A stretch of 7,265 nucleotides of DNA from an uncultured candidate division WPS-2 bacterium (GTDB lineage: Bacteria > Vulcanimicrobiota > Vulcanimicrobiia > Vulcanimicrobiales > Vulcanimicrobiaceae), in contig CALEYW010000023.1 in the NCBI GenBank assembly GCA_937927945.1, forward strand, positions 1-7,265. The letters are read 5' to 3'. Of the stretch, positions 1 through 4,754 are shown one piece after another. A program made the translations under genes and the position numbers. The notes under the pieces were generated by a model. The model worked only from the letters and a program-made list of their open reading frames with translations, did not search any database and was not told the origin of the DNA. Numbering within the stretch: position 1 is the stretch's first letter; every line of letters begins with the position of its first letter.

Positions 1-39
1 ACGCGCTGTCATGTATCCCGAAGCGCCTCGCCCCCCGAG

Positions 40-185
40 TGTCATTGCGAGCTTGTCGAGCAACCCTCGTCGTCGCCCGAGCGCAGCCGAGGGCGACGCC
101 CGCAGTCGCGACCATCGCGACCCGGCGTCGCGCTTCGACTTCGCTCAGCGCGACACGGGGGTTGCTCGACAAGCTCGCAATGACA
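40..185. repeat. 146-bp nested palindromic repeat element (MITE/REP-like)
   Basis: The outer arms 40-66 and 159-185 are perfect 27-bp reverse complements, each beginning TGTCATTGCGAGC when read inward. Between them lie three further perfect hairpins: 71-78/91-98 (8 bp, 12-nt loop), 105-111/115-121 (7 bp, CCA loop) and 127-134/147-154 (8 bp, 12-nt loop). The whole array is symmetric about position 112-113, so the element is two related units of about 73 bp placed head to head. The loops, GAGCGCAGCCGA and (on the other strand) GAGCGAAGTCGA, agree at 10 of 12 positions. Short phrases such as GAGCGAAGTCGAAG and GTCATTGCGAGC are familiar from dispersed repeats of many bacterial genomes. There is no coding capacity of its own. 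That it is a mobile or dispersed element is inferred, because only one copy lies in the window. Confidence 0.8.
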
Positions 186-241
186 ACGGTCGCGCGAGCT
201 TGCTGGCGAGAAACGTCGCTCGATCCAGCGGTGTCGCCGCT

Positions 242-282
242 CCTTCGCGAGCAGGCGGACGCGGCCCGCCGCCGCTCGAAGG
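242..282 (+). promoter_or_regulatory. Possible leader stem-loop overlapping the ribosome binding site
   Basis: CCTTCG (242-247) can pair with CGAAGG (277-282), continued by AGC (250-252) with GCT (274-276) across a 2-nt bulge. Inside this, GGCGG (254-258) pairs with CCGCC (266-270). The 3' strand of the stem includes AAGG of the probable Shine-Dalgarno sequence AAGGGG, so the fold would hide it. Stems arise easily in DNA this rich in GC, so a regulatory role is only a possibility. Confidence 0.3.
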
Positions 283-284
283 GG
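279..284 (+). promoter_or_regulatory. Ribosome binding site deciding the start at 290
   Basis: AAGGGG lies five bases before the ATG at 290. It supports that start over the in-frame ATG at 11, whose extra 93 codons only translate the palindromic repeat and GC-rich leader. Confidence 0.55.
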
Positions 285-289
285 CCGCT

Positions 290-1651
290 ATGCGCGAATG
301 CGACGTCCTCGTCGTGGGCGGAGGGAACGCGGGGTGTGCCGCGGCGCTCGCCGCCGCGCGTTCGGGCGCGCGGGTGCTGCTGGTCGAGCGCTACGGCTTC
401 TTGGGCGGAACGGCGACCGCGTCGATGGTCGGGCCGTGGATGACGTTCCATTCCGGCGAGGAGCGGATCGTCGGCGGCATCGCGCAGGAGATCGTCGAGC
501 GGCTCGTCGTCCTCGGCGGCTCGCCCGGGCATCTGCACGACGCGTCGGACTACGTGCCGACGATCACGCCGTTCGACCCGGAGATTCACAAGGCGTTGCT
601 GTTCGAGATGATGCGCGAGAGCGGCGTGGCGCTGCTGCTGCACGCCTGGTTTCTCGATGCGTCGGTCGCCGACGGGCGGGTCGCCTCGGCGCGCTTCGCC
701 ACGGTCGGTGGTATGCGCACGATCGAAGCGCGCCGGACGATCGACGCGACGGCCGACGCGTACGTCGCCGCGAGCGCTGGCGTGCCGACGCAGCAGGGCG
801 ACGCGCGCGGACGCGTGCAGCCGGCAAGCTTGATGTTCCGGCTGAGCCACGTCGATCTGAGCGTGCTCTCCCAGTACGTGCGCCAGCACCCGGAGCAGAT
901 GCGCAGCTCGCTCAAGACGCACGAACGTACGCCGGACGCGCTCACGGCGGTCGCGGGCCTGTACGAACTGTGGGACGCCGCGCGCGCGCGGGGCGCCGTC
1001 GCGGTCCCGCGCGAGCTCGTGTCGTTCTTCGCCACGCCGTATGCCGATGAAGTGACCGTCAACATGACGCGCGTCGTCGACGTCGACCCGCTCGATCCGG
1101 ACGACCTCACCCGGGCCGAAGTCGAAGCGCGCGCGCAGGTGATGCAGCTCTTCGCGTTCTTTCGCAGCGACGTGCCCGGCTTCGCCAACGCGCGCATCGC
1201 GGCGACGGCCACGCAGATCGGCGTGCGCGAATCGCGCCGCATTCTCGGCGAGTACACGCTGACCGCCGAGGACGTGCTGCACGCGCGCACGTTCGACGAC
1301 GCGGTCGCCCGCAGCGCGTACCCGATCGACATCCACAATCCGTCGGGAAGCGGCACGACCACGCATCGGCTGGCGGCCGGCGCGTCGTACGAGATTCCGT
1401 ATCGCTGCCTGGTTCCGGTGGGCGTCGACGATCTGCTCGTCGCCGGACGCTGCATCTCGACGACGCACGAGGCGCTCGCTTCGACCCGGCTCACCCCGAC
1501 GGTGATGACGCTCGGGCAAGCGGCGGGCACGGCCGCCGCACTGTCGGCGGCCGCCGGCGTCACGCCGCGCGCGCTCGACTCCGATCAGCTTCGCGCCCGG
1601 CTCGTCCACGACGGCGTGGACTTGCGCCGCTCCGCTGTCGCCCGTGCGTGA
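290..1651 (+). CDS. FAD-dependent oxidoreductase (PF12831-like)
   Basis: This is a 453-residue flavoprotein of the FAD_oxidored type; its substrate cannot be told from sequence. The N-terminus is a Rossmann dinucleotide-binding fold with VVGGGNAG (residues 8-15), followed by a ribose-binding acidic residue (E34 in LVERYGFLGG). The C-terminal FAD-closing segment reads DDLLVAGRCIS (380-390), then ASTRLTPTVMTLGQAAGTAAAL (397-418), the usual arrangement in this family. No membrane segment or signal peptide is evident, so it should be cytoplasmic. The reading frame stays open back to an ATG at 11, but that stretch encodes low-complexity Arg/Ala/Ser sequence lying over an inverted repeat. The ATG at 290 has a Shine-Dalgarno sequence and begins directly at the Rossmann strand. 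The end overlaps the next gene by eight bases. Family relatives often sit near sugar-catabolism genes, and the kinase and NanE downstream fit an oxidation step on a sugar or derivative; that role is inference. Confidence 0.85.
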   Translation: MRECDVLVVGGGNAGCAAALAAARSGARVLLVERYGFLGGTATASMVGPWMTFHSGEERIVGGIAQEIVERLVVLGGSPGHLHDASDYVPTITPFDPEIHKALLFEMMRESGVALLLHAWFLDASVADGRVASARFATVGGMRTIEARRTIDATADAYVAASAGVPTQQGDARGRVQPASLMFRLSHVDLSVLSQYVRQHPEQMRSSLKTHERTPDALTAVAGLYELWDAARARGAVAVPRELVSFFATPYADEVTVNMTRVVDVDPLDPDDLTRAEVEARAQVMQLFAFFRSDVPGFANARIAATATQIGVRESRRILGEYTLTAEDVLHARTFDDAVARSAYPIDIHNPSGSGTTTHRLAAGASYEIPYRCLVPVGVDDLLVAGRCISTTHEALASTRLTPTVMTLGQAAGTAAALSAAAGVTPRALDSDQLRARLVHDGVDLRRSAVARA

Positions 1652-1913
1652 CGCGCGCGCCGTTGCCGCGGCGTACGGCGTTCGCGTGGAGATCGCCGAT
1701 CTCGGCGACTGGGCAAGCGTGACGCTCGTCGCCGAGTATGATCCCGACGGTCCGGTCATTCGCGTGAGCGAGCGCGCCCCGCACAATACGGTGGAGCGCG
1801 CGATCGCGCACGAACTCTACCATCACCGCGAAGCGATCGGCGCGGTTCCGCGCCTGCGCGACCGGGCGGCGCGCGAACGCGCGGCGGACGCGTTCGCCGA
1901 GCGTCTCGCTTGA
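1644..1913 (+). CDS. Mini HExxH protein, ImmA/IrrE-like metallopeptidase domain
   Basis: This 89-residue protein holds little more than a zinc-peptidase core. HELYH (56-60) gives the two histidine ligands and the catalytic glutamate. ERAADAFAERL (78-88) resembles the E-x-x-A-x-x-F-A helix that supplies the third zinc ligand in the ImmA/IrrE (PF06114) family, making E78 the candidate. The protein stops where relatives usually continue into LLxP and further helices, so it is shorter than typical members. No signal peptide or membrane segment is seen. The GTG start at 1644 lies inside the end of the flavoprotein gene with no convincing Shine-Dalgarno sequence, so translation probably depends on coupling. 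The stop overlaps the TTG of the kinase gene. The target is unknown: family members cleave repressors or act as antitoxin-like partners, but no such partner is in the window. Family membership rests on these motifs alone. Confidence 0.7.
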   Translation: MRDARAVAAAYGVRVEIADLGDWASVTLVAEYDPDGPVIRVSERAPHNTVERAIAHELYHHREAIGAVPRLRDRAARERAADAFAERLA

Positions 1914-2842
1914 GGTTCGTCGCGGGGATCGACGGCGGGCAATCCTCGACGACGGCGGTCGTGATCGACGAGCGCGGCGTCGTGCGCGGACGCGGCTACG
2001 GCGGCGCCGCCGATCACGTCGACGAGCCGCCAGGTTCGACCAAGTGCGCCGACGCGTGCGCGGCGGCAGTGGCGGCGGCGCTGGTGGCAGCGGGCCTGCC
2101 GGAGGCGACGCGGCTGGAAGCGGTCGTGGCCGGAATCTCGGGATACGACCAGCACTTCGACGGTGCGCCGCTGCGGATCGCGACGCTTGCCGCGCGACTG
2201 GTGCACGACGCGCCCGTTGCGCTCGCCGGCGCGCTGCAATCGCGTCCGGCGGTGGTGGTGATCGGCGGCACCGGCTCGGTGGCCTACGGCGAGGACGGTG
2301 CGCGGGCCGCGGTGACCGTCGGCGGCTGGGGATTCCTCTTCGGCGACGACGGGAGCGCCTACGCGATCGGGCGTGACGCGCTGGCGTGCGCGATGCGCGC
2401 CGACGACCGCGGCGAGCGGATTCCGCTGGGAGACGCGGCGCTGGCCTACCTCGATCAGCCGGACCTGCGTTCGCTCGCGACTGCGGCGCTGCTCGGCCGA
2501 CTCTCCCGCGCCGCGCTCGCGTCGTTTGCCCGGGTGGTGCACGACGCCGCTCGCCTAGGCGATCCCGAGGCCGCCGCGATCGTGGCCGCCGCGGCCGCGG
2601 CACTGGCGTCGCTCGCCGCGACCGCGATCCGGCGGCTAGGGCTCGGCGAGCGTGCCGTGCGCGTCGCGTTCACGGGCGGCTCGTTCGCGAACGAAGCGTT
2701 TCTCGCGCGCACGAAAGACGCGTTGTCGGTACTGGCTCCGCACGCGATCGTCGAGGTGCCGCGTTACGATCCCGCCGTCGGCGCGGGGCTCATGGCGTTC
2801 CGCGACGCCGGCATCTCGCCTCCCGAGTGGATCGTCGAGTGA
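1910..2842 (+). CDS. BadF/BadG-type kinase, probable N-acetylglucosamine kinase
   Basis: This 310-residue member of the BadF/BadG/BcrA/BcrD ATPase family (actin-like sugar kinases) most resembles N-acetylglucosamine kinases, which make GlcNAc-6-phosphate from ATP. Visible motifs are the phosphate-1 loop DGGQSSTT (8-15), an HDAPVALAG segment with candidate catalytic D101 (100-108), phosphate-2 loop GGTGSVAYG (119-127), GGWGFLFGDDGSAYAIGRDAL (138-158), and FTGGSF (254-259) in the adenosine region. It is predicted cytoplasmic. The start is TTG at 1910, sharing TTGA with the preceding stop; the GIDGG motif begins six residues in, so a later start would remove the nucleotide site. The end shares GTGA with the NanE start, so the two are likely made together. 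Substrate choice among GlcNAc, glucosamine, ManNAc or MurNAc cannot be decided here. Since NanE needs a 6-phosphate, ManNAc or GlcNAc is the natural guess. Confidence 0.8.
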   Translation: MRFVAGIDGGQSSTTAVVIDERGVVRGRGYGGAADHVDEPPGSTKCADACAAAVAAALVAAGLPEATRLEAVVAGISGYDQHFDGAPLRIATLAARLVHDAPVALAGALQSRPAVVVIGGTGSVAYGEDGARAAVTVGGWGFLFGDDGSAYAIGRDALACAMRADDRGERIPLGDAALAYLDQPDLRSLATAALLGRLSRAALASFARVVHDAARLGDPEAAAIVAAAAAALASLAATAIRRLGLGERAVRVAFTGGSFANEAFLARTKDALSVLAPHAIVEVPRYDPAVGAGLMAFRDAGISPPEWIVE

Positions 2843-3543
2843 TCCTAGAGGCTTTGCGCGGCGGCCTGATCGTCTCCGTGCAAGCGGAGGCGTCGTCCTT
2901 GCTCAACACGCCGGAGGCGATCGCGCTGCTGGCGCGGGTGGCCGTGGCAAACGGCGCGCGCGGCGTGCGGGTCGAAGGGCTTGCTCGGATCGGCGCCGTG
3001 CGGCGCGCGGTCTCGGTTCCCGTGATCGGAATCGTCAAGCGGCACTACGAGGGGTTCGCGCCGTATATCACCGCCGGCGACCGCGAAATCGAGGAAGTCG
3101 TCGCGGCCGGCGCCGAGATCATCGCCTTCGACGCAACGGGGCGGCCGCGGCCCGACGGGCGCGACGTCGCCGCGACGGTCGCCGCGATCCATCGCTGCGG
3201 CAGGATCGCGATGGCGGACTGCGCGGACGCCCAGGACGTCCGGCGCGCAGCGGACGCGCGAGCCGACATCGTGGCGACGACCTTGTGCGGCTACACGGAG
3301 GCGACGCGCGCGACGACGCTGCCGGCGCTCGATCTGGTGCGGGCAGCTGCGGCAAGCGGGTGCTTTGCGGTGTGTGAGGGAGGCGTCGCATCGCCCGGCG
3401 ACGTGCGCGCGGCGTTCGACGCCGGGGCCGACGCGGTCGTCGCCGGCACCGCGCTCACAAACATCGACGTGCTGGTCCAGCGTTTCGTCGATGGGACACA
3501 GAGGTCCAACCTTCCGAAAACAGCCGAACGCACCGTCCGATAG
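2839..3543 (+). CDS. nanE: N-acetylmannosamine-6-phosphate 2-epimerase NanE
   Basis: This 234-residue TIM-barrel enzyme interconverts ManNAc-6-phosphate and GlcNAc-6-phosphate in the cytoplasm, a late step of sialic acid and ManNAc catabolism. Family motifs run end to end: LRGGLIVSVQA (6-16), PVIGIVKRHYEG (61-72), AGAEIIAFDATGRPRP (90-105), TTLCGYT (147-153), CEGGVASP (179-186) and AGADAVVAGTALT (195-207). K67 and E180 match the lysine and glutamate reported as catalytic in the Clostridium perfringens enzyme. Position 14 is Val where many homologues have Cys (SCQ). The GTG at 2839 overlaps the kinase stop and gives the family's normal length; the frame is open further upstream only as a shadow of the kinase gene. 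About 14 residues after FVDG (216-219) form a tail beyond the usual end. No NanA lyase or ROK-type NanK lies in the window, so the ManNAc-6-P source could be the preceding kinase. Confidence 0.93.
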   Translation: MILEALRGGLIVSVQAEASSLLNTPEAIALLARVAVANGARGVRVEGLARIGAVRRAVSVPVIGIVKRHYEGFAPYITAGDREIEEVVAAGAEIIAFDATGRPRPDGRDVAATVAAIHRCGRIAMADCADAQDVRRAADARADIVATTLCGYTEATRATTLPALDLVRAAAASGCFAVCEGGVASPGDVRAAFDAGADAVVAGTALTNIDVLVQRFVDGTQRSNLPKTAERTVR

Positions 3544-3618
3544 AAGTCCACGCGCGCGGCAAGGCACTTGCGCATAGTAGGAAGTTGAAGCGGCCCTCGG
3601 GGAGAAGACCGCGGGTCG
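3544..3618 (+). promoter_or_regulatory. 75-bp gap between the amino-sugar and oxidase operons
   Basis: Any promoter for the oxidase genes should lie here or in the end of nanE. I see CATAGT (3573-3578), which matches four of six bases of a -10 box but has no credible -35 box upstream. A small stem, GCAAG/CTTGC (3559-3563/3567-3571), has no following T-run. There is no convincing terminator, so read-through from nanE is possible. Confidence 0.2.
3601..3604 (+). promoter_or_regulatory. GGAG ribosome binding site of coxB, 14 bases from ATG
   Basis: GGAG lies 14 bases before the ATG at 3619. The gap is long, but matches the 12- and 13-base gaps of the two following genes, which favours this ATG. 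A rival site, GAGGAG (3649-3654), sits only three bases before an in-frame TTG at 3658. Confidence 0.4.
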
Positions 3619-4737
3619 ATGCCGCCGCGCAGGCGGTCGCGTACGAGTGAGGAGCTCTTGGCACAGCGGATCGTCAAGCCGAAAACCAATCTCGGGCCGG
3701 GCTTCTGGCCCATAACGGCGCTGATCGTCGTCGTCTCGTTGATCATGAGCTGGTTCACCTGGAACGCCGGATGGCCGGTCGGGTTGATTCCGGCCGGCGA
3801 TCCCGCCCCGGCGACGGACTTCCTCTTCAAGTTCCTCGGCGTCGCGGCCGCCTGGATCTTCAACATCGTCACGATCTACACGATCTATTTCGGGATCGTG
3901 TTCCGGCAGCCGAAGAATGCTCCGGCGAGCACGATCGGCGTGCAGATCCACGACGCGCCGGTGCTCGAGTTCTGGTGGACGGCCATCCCGACCATCCTTA
4001 TCATCGTGCTCGCGATCATCTCGGTGAAGATCTGGGCCGACATCCAGAACACCCAAGGCGACGTGCTGACGGTCGAGGCGATCGGCTATCAATTCGGCTT
4101 CCAGTTCCGCTATCCGAAGCTGGCGCAGCCCGTCAGCGGCACGATGCACTTGCCCGTCAACACGCCGACCACGATCCACGTGACCTCGCGCGACGTGATC
4201 CACGGCTTCTGGATTCCGGAGATGCGCATCAAGGCCGACATGGTGCCCGGCTTGGTCAACACGCTGCGTGTGACGCCGACCGTTCCCGGAACGTATCGCA
4301 TCATCTGCACCGAATTCTGCGGCCTGGGCCACGGCGCGATGCACTCCACCGTTGTCGTGGACACGCAGCAAGACTTCTCGAAATGGTTCGCCCAGCAAGG
4401 CGCCAGCACGGGCGGCGGCGGCGGCGGCGCGATCCCGCTCGCTCAAGGGAAAGCCGACGTGGGGAAGGCGCTCTTCGGCCAAAAGTGCAGCGCGTGCCAC
4501 TCGACCGGCCCGTTCAGCCAGAAGATCGTCGGCCCCGGACTGGGGATGATCTTCAACGACCCCGCCCATCCGAAGCTCGTGAACGGTACGGCGCCGACCC
4601 CGCAAGACGTCGCGAAGATCGTTCACGACGGCTACTCGGGTGACATTGGGGTCATGCCCAGCGCGCAGATGAACGGGCTCTCGAATGCCGACATCGGCAA
4701 TTTGGTCGCCTACCTCGCCAGCCTCTCGAAGAAATAA
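3619..4737 (+). CDS. coxB: Cytochrome c oxidase subunit II with fused cytochrome c (caa3-type)
   Basis: Subunit II receives electrons from cytochrome c at its CuA centre and passes them to subunit I. The 372 residues comprise hydrophobic segments near 29-48, 68-94 and 116-138 (the first may be a signal anchor), a cupredoxin domain (about 148-250), a Gly-rich linker (GASTGGGGGG, 261-270) and a class I cytochrome c domain. CuA ligands are all visible: H195 in VIHGFW, then C230, E232, C234, H238 and M241 in CTEFCGLGHGAM. The cytochrome domain has CSACH (290-294), and M346 in GVMP is the likely axial ligand. This fusion defines the caa3 layout. In GYQFGFQFRYP (156-166), F159 stands where many enzymes have the electron-entry tryptophan of GHQW. 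Both soluble domains should face outside. The start is uncertain between ATG 3619 and TTG 3658; both precede the first membrane segment. Subunit I follows after 17 bases. Confidence 0.95.
   Translation: MPPRRRSRTSEELLAQRIVKPKTNLGPGFWPITALIVVVSLIMSWFTWNAGWPVGLIPAGDPAPATDFLFKFLGVAAAWIFNIVTIYTIYFGIVFRQPKNAPASTIGVQIHDAPVLEFWWTAIPTILIIVLAIISVKIWADIQNTQGDVLTVEAIGYQFGFQFRYPKLAQPVSGTMHLPVNTPTTIHVTSRDVIHGFWIPEMRIKADMVPGLVNTLRVTPTVPGTYRIICTEFCGLGHGAMHSTVVVDTQQDFSKWFAQQGASTGGGGGGAIPLAQGKADVGKALFGQKCSACHSTGPFSQKIVGPGLGMIFNDPAHPKLVNGTAPTPQDVAKIVHDGYSGDIGVMPSAQMNGLSNADIGNLVAYLASLSKK
4411..4428 (+). repeat. (GGC)6 trinucleotide run encoding a Gly linker
   Basis: Six uninterrupted GGC codons encode G265-G270 of subunit II, between its CuA and cytochrome c domains. 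Slippage here would change linker length without shifting the frame. Confidence 0.9.
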
Positions 4738-4738
4738 C

Positions 4739-4742
4739 GGAG
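4739..4742 (+). promoter_or_regulatory. GGAG ribosome binding site of coxA, 12 bases from ATG
   Basis: GGAG begins just after the coxB stop and ends 12 bases before the ATG at 4755, a longer gap than the usual 5-9. No closer purine-rich site is visible. Confidence 0.5.
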
Positions 4743-4754
4743 ACGATCCGACCT

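Noticed and set aside
200..228. TTGCTG as a -35 box upstream of the flavoprotein gene
   Set aside because: Seventeen bases downstream the sequence is ATCCAG, a poor -10 match, so I make no promoter call.
227..241. Small hairpin AGCGG/CCGCT
   Set aside because: A 5-bp stem in DNA this rich in GC is expected by chance.
11..289. 93-codon N-terminal extension of the flavoprotein gene
   Set aside because: It translates the palindromic repeat and leader into Arg/Ala/Ser-rich sequence without family similarity. ATG 290 has a Shine-Dalgarno sequence and begins at the Rossmann strand.
1560..2603. 347-codon minus-strand open frame
   Set aside because: Its Arg/Pro-rich translation lies opposite the HExxH and kinase genes, with no recognisable motif.
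2386..2838. Upstream extension of the nanE frame
   Set aside because: This stretch is a frame shadow of the kinase gene, Arg-rich and motif-free. NanE similarity begins right after GTG 2839.
2845..4626. 593-codon minus-strand open frame
   Set aside because: It runs antisense across nanE and coxB, is rich in Arg, Asp and His, and shows no domain. Long antisense frames are expected opposite high-GC codon usage.
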